Source: Zavarzinia marina
GTDB taxonomy: Bacteria > Pseudomonadota > Alphaproteobacteria > Zavarziniales > Zavarziniaceae
Direction of reading: 5' to 3'
Assembly: GCF_021568905.1 (NCBI RefSeq)
Contig: NZ_JAKGSB010000003.1
Location: 372,001-436,000 of the forward strand
Length of the DNA: 64,000 nucleotides
Made by a program: the position numbers and the translations under genes. The notes below the pieces were generated by a model. That model searched no databases, was not told the origin of the DNA, and was given only the letters and a program-made list of their open reading frames with translations. Positions 24,622 through 33,653 of the stretch are shown here, piece after piece. The first letter of the stretch is position 1, and every line of letters begins with the position of its first letter.

Positions 24622-26019
24622 TCAGATGACGCTGGCCGTCGCCGCCGGCGCCGGGTGATTCATGGCGTCCGCCACGAATTCCAGGGCCTGACGGGTCGCC
24701 TGGCGGTCCAGCACGCCGCCCAGGCAGACGCGCACCGCCTCCGGCGGCGTGCCGCCCACATTGAAGGCATCGCTGCCGACGACACCGATGCCGGAATGGC
24801 GCATGTGGGCGGCGAAGCCCGCCCGGGTCCAGGGCGGCGGCAGGTGGATCCAGACGTGGAACGCTTCGGGATCGGTGTCGTAGGTGCCGGCCGGCAGGAT
24901 CTCGCGCACCAGGACCTGGCGCGCGCGCGATTCCTCGCGCACGGCGGTCAGCAATTGCTCGGCGACGCCGTCCTCGATCCACTGAGTGGCCAGCGCCACC
25001 GTCAGGGGCGAGGCCATCACCGTCGCGGCCCGGAGCGAGGCGGCGAGCGGCCAGACGCTGCGCACGTCGGGCGCCACCAGATAGGCGATGCGCAGGCCCG
25101 CGCCGAGGCTCTTGGCAAGGCCCGAGACGTAATAGGTGATTTCGGGCGCGAGCGTGGCGAAGGCCGGCGGCGGCGACACCGGGATGAAGCCATAGGCGTC
25201 GTCCTCGACGATCTTCACGCCGTGGCGCCGCGCCACCGCGATCAGGGCCTGACGCCGGCGCTGCGAGATCGTCGCCGTCGTCGGATTGAGCAGGGTCGGA
25301 TTGCAGTAGAGCGCCTTGGGCGCATGCTCGCGGCAGACCGCCTCGAAGGCATCGGCGATCATGCCCTCGCCGTCGGTCGGCACGCCGATCAGGCGCAGGC
25401 CCAGTTGCGCCGTCAGCGCGCGGACCCCCGGATAGGTCAGGGCCTCGCAGGCGACGGCGTCGCCCGGGCGCGCCAGGGTGCCCAGAATGGCGAGAAGGGC
25501 GCTGTGGGCGCCGGGACAGATCAGCAGGCGGTCAGCGGTCGTGTCCAGGCGGTGGCGCGCCAGCCAGCGCACCGCCACTTCCTTGTCCGTGGGCGCGCCG
25601 CCGAAACCCTGATAGCGCAGCAGCACGTTGAGATCGGCGCCGATCTCGACCAGGCCCCGGCGCATCCGTTCCAGAAGCGCCGGATCGCGGGGCTCCGGCG
25701 GCAGGTTCATGGTCATGTCGGCGAGTTCGAGCGGCCGCGCCGGCCGAGCCCCCGACGCCGGCATGACGGTGCGCACGAAACTGCCCGCGCCGACCCGGGA
25801 TTCGATCAGGCCGCGGCGCTGCGCCTCGACATAGGCGCGGGCGACGGTGGTGAAGTTCAGGCCGAGTTGTTCCGCCAGCCGGCGCTGGGGCGGCAGGCGA
25901 TCGTTCGGGGCCAGACGCCCGGCGCGCATGTCGGTCTCGATGGCGTCGGCGATGGCGATGTAGTGGGGGCGGCTCGTCTTCCCGATGTGCGGGACCCATC
26001 CGACGATTTTGCGCGACAT
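24622..26019 (-). CDS. MocR-type regulator (GntR helix-turn-helix fused to PLP aminotransferase fold)
   Basis: 465 residues from ATG 26019. The N-terminal winged helix (about 15-85) has RLPPQRRLAEQLGLNFTTVA, typical of GntR. The rest is a fold-type I aminotransferase domain with the PLP Lys in VSGLAKSLGAGLRIAYL and a substrate Asp in VEDDAYGF. MocR proteins sense PLP or amino compounds and usually control amino acid, vitamin B6 or GABA genes. Repeats at 26036-26105, just upstream, are candidate self-operator sites. It is divergent from the nitrilase cluster 530 bp away; a link is not shown. Confidence 0.9.
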   Translation of the reverse strand: MSRKIVGWVPHIGKTSRPHYIAIADAIETDMRAGRLAPNDRLPPQRRLAEQLGLNFTTVARAYVEAQRRGLIESRVGAGSFVRTVMPASGARPARPLELADMTMNLPPEPRDPALLERMRRGLVEIGADLNVLLRYQGFGGAPTDKEVAVRWLARHRLDTTADRLLICPGAHSALLAILGTLARPGDAVACEALTYPGVRALTAQLGLRLIGVPTDGEGMIADAFEAVCREHAPKALYCNPTLLNPTTATISQRRRQALIAVARRHGVKIVEDDAYGFIPVSPPPAFATLAPEITYYVSGLAKSLGAGLRIAYLVAPDVRSVWPLAASLRAATVMASPLTVALATQWIEDGVAEQLLTAVREESRARQVLVREILPAGTYDTDPEAFHVWIHLPPPWTRAGFAAHMRHSGIGVVGSDAFNVGGTPPEAVRVCLGGVLDRQATRQALEFVADAMNHPAPAATASVI

Positions 26020-26035
26020 TCCACGACCTGCCCGA

Positions 26036-26105
26036 ATTGACTGCATCAAATGGGCCAGATGCGCCCTGATTGACTGCATCGAAGTTGAGATGCAAAGACT
26101 GCATC
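26036..26105. promoter_or_regulatory. Repeated GACTGCATC motifs upstream of the MocR gene
   Basis: GACTGCATC occurs at 26039-26047, 26072-26080 and 26097-26105; the first two copies are extended to ATTGACTGCATC. The last also forms an inverted repeat, GATGCA-aagac-TGCATC (26089-26105). Repeats of this kind are typical of MocR operators. They lie 20-86 bp upstream of the MocR start codon. Confidence 0.6.
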
Positions 26106-26482
26106 CGGCCCTTGGGGGTCGGCGCGACCATCAATGCTGTCTTTCATTAAACGCCCCGATGATGCGGCACGCAAGCGGGCTTCGCTTGCACGCCGCCGTC
26201 GGCGGCGCCAGCCGCCTCCCGGCCCGGAATTCCGACAGCCGCAGGATCTCAGGGGTATCGGCAGGGATGGTCGCTTCGGGTATCGGGCCGAACGCGCGGG
26301 CCAAGGCCATTTCGGCGCACCGCGACGCGATCTGGATTGATTAAAAAAAGCGCACATGCGTGCCCGGATTCGCATCACAGCCCAATTTGCAGGCATCGGT
26401 GATTCTCCCGGCAGGGCCTAATTGAATGCATTTATTGATCGCATTGAAATGCTTCTGACTATTGATTGTGCAGATATTTGAC
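26106..26482. other. Intergenic region between MocR and the nitrilase cluster
   Basis: About 375 bp without a credible gene. From 26340 the base composition becomes much more A/T-rich. It includes GCACATGCGTGC (26352-26363) and an inverted pair GCATTT...AAATGC (26428-26452) lying 30-130 bp upstream of the sigma-54 promoter, where an enhancer-binding activator would sit. No activator gene is present in the window. Confidence 0.5.
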
Positions 26483-26498
26483 TGGCACGGCGTTTGCA
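26483..26498 (+). promoter_or_regulatory. Sigma-54 (RpoN) promoter of the nitrilase cluster
   Basis: TGGCACGGCGTTTGCA matches the consensus TGGCACG-N4-TTGCA at every position, with GG and GC exactly 10 bp apart. It lies 55 bp upstream of the first gene's ATG. Transcription therefore should need RpoN and an enhancer-binding activator, usually tied to nitrogen status. Confidence 0.9.
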
Positions 26499-26553
26499 AT
26501 CCGAGGCCTGTCCAGCGCGCGGATTTCGGCAACCACAGTTCGGAGAAAAGGCG

Positions 26554-27036
26554 ATGCCCGCAGTTACCAAACCCGCCCACGAGAAGGGCGATTTCTTCGT
26601 CGACTACGAGGAAAAGGTATTCGAGGACGTGAAGGCCCAACCGGGTGAGAAGGCGCTGGTCACCTTCCACACGGTCGCCTTCGAAGGCTCCATCGGCCTC
26701 GTCAACCTGCTGCAGGCGACCCGCCTGCTGCGCAAGGGGTTCGAAACCTCGGTCCTGCTCTATGGTCCCGGTGTCACCCTCGGGGTTCAGCGGGGCTTTC
26801 CCACCCTGGGCGACGAGGCCTTCCCCGGCCATCTCGCCATGAACAACCAGATCGTCAAGTTCATGGGCGAGGGGGGCAAGGTCTATGCCTGCCGCTTCGC
26901 GCTCCAGGCCCTCTACGGCCATGGCGAGCCGTCGCTGATCAAGGGCATCACGCCGATCAACCCGCTGGACGTCATGGATCTGATCCTGCTCCACCGGCGC
27001 GACAACGCCTTCATCGTCAACACCTGGACGCTCTGA
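26554..27036 (+). CDS. MSMEG_0572/Sll0783 family protein (Nit1C cluster, first gene)
   Basis: 160 residues, no signal peptide. It resembles DsrE-type small alpha/beta proteins: [34 protein letters not shown] and a single conserved-looking Cys in [13 protein letters not shown]. Members of this family always accompany Nit6803-type nitrilases; the biochemical role is unknown. GGAGAAAAGG precedes the ATG. It is the first gene after the sigma-54 promoter, and the nitrilase starts 1 bp after its stop. Confidence 0.9.
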   Translation: MPAVTKPAHEKGDFFVDYEEKVFEDVKAQPGEKALVTFHTVAFEGSIGLVNLLQATRLLRKGFETSVLLYGPGVTLGVQRGFPTLGDEAFPGHLAMNNQIVKFMGEGGKVYACRFALQALYGHGEPSLIKGITPINPLDVMDLILLHRRDNAFIVNTWTL

Positions 27037-27037
27037 C

Positions 27038-28090
<1,053 letters not shown>

Positions 28091-29144
28091 TCCAGGCGCG
28101 GGCGCGCCCAGCCGCCGTGGCGGCGCCGGCCCGTCGGACCACAAGGCGATGACCATCGAGGGCCGCACGGTGATGGTGCCGGTCCATACGGCGGGCGCCT
28201 TCGCCTCGCCCTACGTCGCCTCGGTGCCCGACGCCGCCGGCGTCTCCACCATCCGGCGCGACGGCACGGTGGTGGGCGAGGTCAGCTTCCCGCTGCAGCC
28301 GCGCTTCTATGCGATGCAGACCCTGGACGGCGTACCCTATTCCCAGATCGCCACGCTCCATGGAAGGGACGTGCTGGCGACCACCATCCTGCAAACCTGC
28401 ATCCGCTATCAGAGCCGGACCAAGACCTGCCGCTTCTGCGCCATCGGCCAGTCGCTGGCGGCCGGGCGCACCATCGCCCACAAGACGCCGGAACAACTGG
28501 CGGAAGTGGCGCGCGCCGCCGTCCTTCTCGACGGCGTGAAGCACATGGTGATGACGACCGGCACGCCCAACGTCACCGACCGGGGCGCCGCCGTGCTGTG
28601 CGACAGTGCCTTCGCGGTCAAGGCGGCGGTCGACTTGCCGATTCAGGGCCAATGCGAACCACCGGACGACGATCAATGGTTCCACCGCATGAAGGCGGCG
28701 GGGATCGACGCTCTCGGCATGCATCTCGAAGTGGTCACGCCCGACCTGCGCCGGGCGATCATGCCGGGCAAGGCGTCCGTGCCCGTCTCACGCTATCTCG
28801 ACGCTTTCTCGGCCGCCGTGCCCGTCTTCGGCCGGGGCCAGGTCTCGACCTATATTCTGGCCGGTCTCGGCGACACGAGAGAAGCGATCCTGTCGATCTG
28901 CGAGACCCTGATCGGCCTCGGCGTCTATCCCTTCGTGGTGCCCTTCGTGCCGATCAGCGGCACGCCCCTCGAGGATCATCCGACACCGTCGCCCGCCTTC
29001 ATGCGCGAGCTGCTGGGCCCGCTCGGCGCCATGCTGAAGGCGGGGGGGCTGCGATCGGCCGACATCAAGGCGGGCTGCGGCAAATGCGGGGCGTGTTCCG
29101 CGCTCTCGGCCTTCGAGGCCCCCGCAGAGTCGGAGAATTGAACC

Positions 29145-29687
29145 ATGCTGTTCGAGCCGATCCTGCCCTATGTCAGCGGCGAAGCGCGGGTGAAGCTGGT
29201 CACGGCATCGTGGGAGTTGGCGGACGCGCGTGATCTGCGCCGTCTCGTCTTCTGCCGCGAACAGCGGATCTTCACCGGCGACGACGGCGACGCGCGGGAC
29301 GGCTCGGCCGTGCCCCTGGTCGCCCTGGCGCCGATCTTCGGCGTCGCCGATCAGGTGGTCGGCACCGTCCGCATCAACGAGGAGGCGCCGGGGCACTGGT
29401 CCGGCTCGCGTCTCGCCGTCGATCCCGCCTGGCGGCGTCTCGGCGCGCTGGGCGGGGCCTTGATCCAGCTTGCGGTCTCGACCGCGACGGCAAGGGGCGC
29501 GCGGCGTTTCACGGCCCATGTCCAGGCCGCCAACGCGCCCCTGTTCCACCGCCTGCATTGGCGCACGATCGAGGTCGTCGATTGCCACGGCAGGCCCCAC
29601 CATTTCATGGAAGCGGATCTCGCGCATTATCCCCCCTTCGCCGACGGCGCGCGCGGCTTCCAGGTCCTGATCCGGAGAGAACGGTGA
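29145..29687 (+). CDS. MSMEG_0567/Sll0786 family GNAT acetyltransferase-like protein (Nit1C cluster)
   Basis: 180 residues with a GNAT fold. DARDLRRLVFCREQRIF is the N-terminal strand-helix, and GSRLAVDPAWRRLGALGGAL is the acetyl-CoA loop, where the usual Q/RxxGxG/A pattern reads RRLGALG. The acyl acceptor is unknown. It lies 3 bp after the radical SAM gene, and its TGA overlaps the next gene's GTG start (GTGA at 29684). Confidence 0.88.
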   Translation: MLFEPILPYVSGEARVKLVTASWELADARDLRRLVFCREQRIFTGDDGDARDGSAVPLVALAPIFGVADQVVGTVRINEEAPGHWSGSRLAVDPAWRRLGALGGALIQLAVSTATARGARRFTAHVQAANAPLFHRLHWRTIEVVDCHGRPHHFMEADLAHYPPFADGARGFQVLIRRER

Positions 29688-30679
29688 GCATGGCCGCCCT
29701 CGCCAGACGCCTCGCCGAGGCCCGGGGCCTCGGTCACAAGCGCGACATCGACGCCGTCATGGGCGCCCTCGGTCTCGGCGGCGCGCCCATCGCCGTGGGC
29801 GACGATTGCGCGGCGATCCCGGACGGCGACGGTTACCTGCTGTTCGCGATCGAAGGTTTTCTTGCCGATTTCGTCCAGGCGGAACCCTGGTTCGCCGGCT
29901 ATTGCGGCGTGATGGTCAATGTCTCCGACATCGCCGCCATGGGCGGGCGCCCGGTCGCCGTGGTCGACGCGTTGTGGGCGCGCGACAGCGCCCATGCCGG
30001 CCCCATCCTGGGCGGGCTCGCCGCCGCCAGCGCCGCCTATGGCGTGCCCATCGTCGGCGGCCACAGCAACACCCGCAATCCCGGCGGCGAGCAATTGTCG
30101 GTCGCCATCATCGGCCGGGCGAAACGCCTGCTGACCAGTTTCGACGCGGCGCCGGGCGACCGCCTCCTGATGGCGATCGACCTGCGCGGGCGCTATCGCG
30201 ATCCGCATCCCTATTGGGATTGCAGCAGCAACGGCAATCCGCCCCGGCTCCGCGCCGAGATCGAGATCCTGCCGGCGCTCGCCGAAGCCGGTCTCGCCAA
30301 GGCGGCCAAGGACATCAGCATGGCGGGCGCCGTCGGCACCGCGCTCATGCTGCTCGAATGTTCGGGGCTCGGCGCCATGATCGACGTCGGCTGCATTCCA
30401 AGACCGCCGGGCATCGATCTCGATCGCTGGCTGGTGTCGTTTCCGAGCTTCGGTTTCGTCCTCGCCGTGCCGCCGGGCAATGCGGAGACGGTGATCGCGC
30501 GTTTCGCCGCCGCCGGCATCGCCTGCGCCGATGTCGGTGCCTGCGACGGAAGCGGCCTGGTCACCATCACCGACGGCGCGGGCGACGTCGCGCCGGTCTG
30601 GGACTTCAACGAAAGCCCGCTCATCGGCTGCGCGCCGGGAACGGGAGCCGGGCCGGGGGGAGGGCGGCGCCATGCCTGA
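29684..30679 (+). CDS. Sll0787 family AIR synthase-like (PurM fold) protein (Nit1C cluster)
   Basis: 331 residues from GTG 29684, with GGAGAG 4 nt upstream and a GTGA overlap; ATG 29690 is the alternative. PurM/SelD-type motifs are present: VGDDCAAIPDG (nucleotide/Mg loop), MVNVSDIAAMGGRPVAVVDA, VGGHSNTRNP and KDISMAG. The fold binds ATP and activates an amide or carboxylate oxygen. It overlaps the next gene by 8 bp. The substrate is unknown. Confidence 0.88.
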   Translation: MSMAALARRLAEARGLGHKRDIDAVMGALGLGGAPIAVGDDCAAIPDGDGYLLFAIEGFLADFVQAEPWFAGYCGVMVNVSDIAAMGGRPVAVVDALWARDSAHAGPILGGLAAASAAYGVPIVGGHSNTRNPGGEQLSVAIIGRAKRLLTSFDAAPGDRLLMAIDLRGRYRDPHPYWDCSSNGNPPRLRAEIEILPALAEAGLAKAAKDISMAGAVGTALMLLECSGLGAMIDVGCIPRPPGIDLDRWLVSFPSFGFVLAVPPGNAETVIARFAAAGIACADVGACDGSGLVTITDGAGDVAPVWDFNESPLIGCAPGTGAGPGGGRRHA

Positions 30680-30974
30680 AGTCTGGTTCGACGTCCGCTG
30701 GCCCGACGGCACCGACGAGACCTGCTATTCGCCGTCGACCGCCATCACAGACCATCTGGCGCCCGGCGCCACATACGAAATCGCCGAATTCGTGGCGCGC
30801 AGCCGCGCCGGCCTCGGCGCCGCCAGCGACAGGGTGAAGGCCCGCTACGGCTATCCCTGCTCGCGGGCCATGGGGCAACTCGCCCGGATCGAACGGACGG
30901 CGGCCCGCCATGCCGGCAATCCCGGCGCCACCGTCACCATTTCCGCCATGTCGAAGTCGGGATCGAAGCCATGA
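30672..30974 (+). CDS. MSMEG_0570 family nitrogen starvation response protein (Nit1C cluster)
   Basis: 100 residues. The N-terminus, VWFDVRWPDGTDETCYSPST, fits this small family, named from nitrogen-starvation induction in mycobacteria. It is a predicted soluble protein with a beta-rich start and a helical centre. It overlaps the previous gene by 8 bp and the following one by 4 bp (ATGA). It is possibly a subunit or adaptor for the flavoprotein that follows (inference). Confidence 0.87.
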   Translation: MPEVWFDVRWPDGTDETCYSPSTAITDHLAPGATYEIAEFVARSRAGLGAASDRVKARYGYPCSRAMGQLARIERTAARHAGNPGATVTISAMSKSGSKP

Positions 30975-32230
30975 CTACGCCCAATACCCATTACCCGGTC
31001 ATCGTCGTCGGTGGCGGCCAGGCCGGCCTGTCCATCAGCTATTTCCTGCAGGAGGCGGGGATCGAGCATCTCGTTCTCGAGAAGCACCGCCCGGGTCACG
31101 CCTGGCGCACGGAACGCTGGGACAATTTCTGCCTGGTGACGCCCAATTGGCAGTGCCAGCTGCCGGGCTTTCCCTATCCCGGGCAGGATCCCTTCGGCTT
31201 CATGAAGAAGGACGAGGTGCTCGATTATATCGACGCCTATGTCGAACGGACGCGGCCGCCCTTGCGCACCGGCGTCACCGTCGATGCCCTGCGCCGCCGC
31301 GACGGCGCCGGCTTCGAACTGGAGACCAGCGCCGGCACCTTCACCGCCGATCAGGTGGTGATCGCGGTCGGCGGCTATCACATCCCGTCGATCCCGCGGG
31401 TGGCGGAGCGCCTGCCGGCGTCCGTCGCGCAGATCCATTCGTCGCGCTATCGCAATGCCGCCGCCCTGCCGCCCGGCGCCGTCCTCGTGGTCGGGTCCGG
31501 CCAGTCGGGCTGCCAGATCGCCGAGGACCTGCACATCGAAGGGCGCAAGGTCCATCTCTGCGTCGGCAGCGCGCCGCGCGCGCCGCGCCGCTATCGCGGC
31601 CGCGATGCGGTCGAATGGCTGCACGACATGGGCCATTACGACATGCCGATCGAACGCCACCCCCTGAAGGAAAGGGTGCGCGGCAAGGCCAATCACTATC
31701 TGACGGGCCGCGACGGCGGGCGCGAGATCGACCTGCGCCGCTTCGCTCTCGAAGGCATGGAACTGCACGGCCGCCTGACGAACGTCGCCGGCGGCCGGCT
31801 CCATTTCGCCGACGATCTGGCCCGCAACCTCGATGCCGCCGACGAGACCTACAATCGCATCCGCGCGGGCATCGACGCCCATATCGCGGCCAAGGGGATC
31901 GAGGCGCCGGTGGATGCGCCCTATGTCGCGCCCTGGCGGCCGGGCGCGCTCGTGCCCGCGATCGACCTGGCCGAGGCCGGCATCGCCACCGTGATCTGGG
32001 CCACCGGCTTTCGCTCCAACTTCACCTGGGTCGAGGTGCCGGCCTTCGACGGCAAGGGCTATCCCACCCATCGGCGGGGCGTTTCGGCCGTGCCGGGGCT
32101 CTATTTCCTCGGCCTGCCGTGGCTTCATACCTGGGGTTCGGGCCGGTTCTCCGGCATCGCGCGGGATGCCGCCCATATCGCGGGCCAAATCGCGCGCCGT
32201 GACGCCGCGAGCGACCGGCGCACCGGTTAG
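30971..32230 (+). CDS. MSMEG_0569 family flavin-dependent oxidoreductase (Nit1C cluster)
   Basis: 419 residues, resembling flavin monooxygenases. The FAD Rossmann motif is VGGGQAGLSISYFL at about 12-25, and the NADPH motif is VVGSGQSGCQIAEDL at about 174-188. A C-terminal ATGF segment (IWATGFRSNFTWVEV) completes the FAD site. It is the last gene of the nitrilase cluster. The substrate may be the product or precursor handled by the nitrilase and radical SAM protein. Confidence 0.9.
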   Translation: MTTPNTHYPVIVVGGGQAGLSISYFLQEAGIEHLVLEKHRPGHAWRTERWDNFCLVTPNWQCQLPGFPYPGQDPFGFMKKDEVLDYIDAYVERTRPPLRTGVTVDALRRRDGAGFELETSAGTFTADQVVIAVGGYHIPSIPRVAERLPASVAQIHSSRYRNAAALPPGAVLVVGSGQSGCQIAEDLHIEGRKVHLCVGSAPRAPRRYRGRDAVEWLHDMGHYDMPIERHPLKERVRGKANHYLTGRDGGREIDLRRFALEGMELHGRLTNVAGGRLHFADDLARNLDAADETYNRIRAGIDAHIAAKGIEAPVDAPYVAPWRPGALVPAIDLAEAGIATVIWATGFRSNFTWVEVPAFDGKGYPTHRRGVSAVPGLYFLGLPWLHTWGSGRFSGIARDAAHIAGQIARRDAASDRRTG

Positions 32231-32400
32231 TCGACGCGCGTTCCGGATTTCTGGGTTGTGGGAGACGAGATGAAAGTCTAGGGCGGCGCGGCCGTGGCAA
32301 TGTTTGCGCTAGAGTCACTGATTCCGTTAATATGCCCCGAATCGGGTGGAAATCTTGGGGACATCCCACGCGACTTCAACGATTCGGCGCGGGTGGCGGA
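32231..32400 (+). promoter_or_regulatory. Leader region of the cellulose operon
   Basis: 170 bp between the nitrilase cluster and the first cellulose gene. TTGCGC (32304-32309) and TAATAT (32328-32333) are separated by 18 bp and form the best promoter candidate here, though the -35 match is weak. No terminator for the nitrilase cluster is visible. Confidence 0.3.
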
Positions 32401-32835
32401 ATGGCGAAATCTGACGACACCTCGAGGCTCTTCAGGGCGATGGGGCTCGAAGGCGAACAAGGCAAATACAAGGACATCGGGGCGCTCTCCAGGCGACGGA
32501 GCGATGGCGCTGAGGATTTGCCGCTGGTCGCCGCCGTCGACGATCTGCTGAAGGCCCCCGCGACGCCCCGGAAAGCCGGGACGCCCGAAAAATCCGTGGG
32601 GCCCGAGAATTCCGTGAGGCCGAGACATGTCCCGGCCAGGGCCGCGCCCGATACCCGGCATGTCCCGGGCGCCGCGCCGCGCCAGGAAAACCCCAGATCC
32701 GAGAGCCATGCACAGGCGCCGCCCGCATCCGGCACCGGCCTCGGCCGGATCTTCCAGCGGCAGACCGTGGCGTCCGCCGAGCGGCCGCCGCCCCGGGGCA
32801 CACCGCTTCGAACCCTGTTCGACAGACTGCGCTGA
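32401..32835 (+). CDS. BcsR/BcsP-like cellulose biosynthesis accessory protein
   Basis: 144 residues, Pro/Ala/Arg-rich and largely disordered. The N-terminus, DDTSRLFRAMGLE, matches the DDIxxLFxxFG motif of BcsR/BcsP, and the C-terminus, TPLRTLFDRLR, resembles the short tail motif of BcsO/BcsP proteins. Such proteins regulate assembly or placement of the synthase with BcsQ. Start ATG 32401 is chosen over 32332 because the family motif follows directly. It couples to bcsQ through TGATG. The family call is likely, not certain. Confidence 0.65.
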   Translation: MAKSDDTSRLFRAMGLEGEQGKYKDIGALSRRRSDGAEDLPLVAAVDDLLKAPATPRKAGTPEKSVGPENSVRPRHVPARAAPDTRHVPGAAPRQENPRSESHAQAPPASGTGLGRIFQRQTVASAERPPPRGTPLRTLFDRLR

Positions 32836-33653
32836 TGCCGGTCGTCGCCTTCTCCTCACCCAAGGGCGGTGTCGGCAAGACGACACTGGCGGCCAATGTG
32901 GCGATTGCTCTCCATGATCTCGGGTGGGGGGTCGTGGCGATGGACTTCGACGTCCAGAACAGCCTGCGGCTCCATTTCGGGATCGAGCTTGCCGACGGGC
33001 GCGGCTATGTCGCCGCCCATGACCAGCCGGAGGAATGGCCGAATCTCGCCCTGCCGACGGATTCGGGCGTCTTCGTCCTGCCCTATGGCCAGGTGACGGA
33101 ACAGGAGCGCATTCTCTTCGAGCGCCACCTGATGGAGGAGCCGGACTATCTGCAGCGCGGCCTCGGCCCGATCCTGGAACGGCCGGACTGGGTCGTGCTG
33201 GCGGATCTGCCGCCGGGCCCGGCACCCGCGCTCCGCGCCCTCGACGGCGTGGGCGCGCTCCATATCTCGGTATTGCTGGCGGATGCCACATCGCTGTCCC
33301 TGTTGCCGCTCATCGAGCGCGGGCATTTCTACGGCGACAAGCGGCCCCTCGTGGTGGTCAACCAGGTCGACCCGCGCCGCCGTCTCAGCCGCATGGTCAC
33401 CGACTTCATCTCGGGCCGCATTCCCGAAAGCCTGCTCGGCCAGGTCTATCGCGACGAAGGCGCCGCCGAGGCGATCGGCTGGCAGCGTTCGGTCTTCGAA
33501 CAGGCGCCGAGCGGCGTCGCCGCGCGCGACATCCGCGCGGTCGCGGAACGCCTCTCGCTGCGCCTGAAGGGCGAGGCCGACGACACAGCCGAGACGGCCG
33601 AGGACGCGGCGCCCGAAGACGGCGAAGCCGGGGAGGCGCGCAAATGGCCGTAA
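32835..33653 (+). CDS. bcsQ: Cellulose synthase accessory ATPase BcsQ (ParA/MinD-like)
   Basis: 272 residues. A deviant Walker A, PKGGVGKTT, is at 9-17, followed by MDFDVQNSLRLHFG (switch Asp), as in BcsQ. BcsQ is needed for polar placement and assembly of the cellulose synthase. The C-terminal 30 residues are acidic and variable. It starts within the stop of the upstream gene and overlaps the bcsAB start by 10 bp. Confidence 0.92.
   Translation: MPVVAFSSPKGGVGKTTLAANVAIALHDLGWGVVAMDFDVQNSLRLHFGIELADGRGYVAAHDQPEEWPNLALPTDSGVFVLPYGQVTEQERILFERHLMEEPDYLQRGLGPILERPDWVVLADLPPGPAPALRALDGVGALHISVLLADATSLSLLPLIERGHFYGDKRPLVVVNQVDPRRRLSRMVTDFISGRIPESLLGQVYRDEGAAEAIGWQRSVFEQAPSGVAARDIRAVAERLSLRLKGEADDTAETAEDAAPEDGEAGEARKWP

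Noticed and set aside
26134-26344. Short rightward frames between the MocR gene and the nitrilase cluster
   Set aside because: No ribosome sites; Arg/Ser/Ala-rich translations without a domain.
32298-32308. TGGCAATGTTTGC as a second sigma-54 promoter for the cellulose operon
   Set aside because: The GG and GC are separated by 8 bp, not 10, so it does not fit RpoN.
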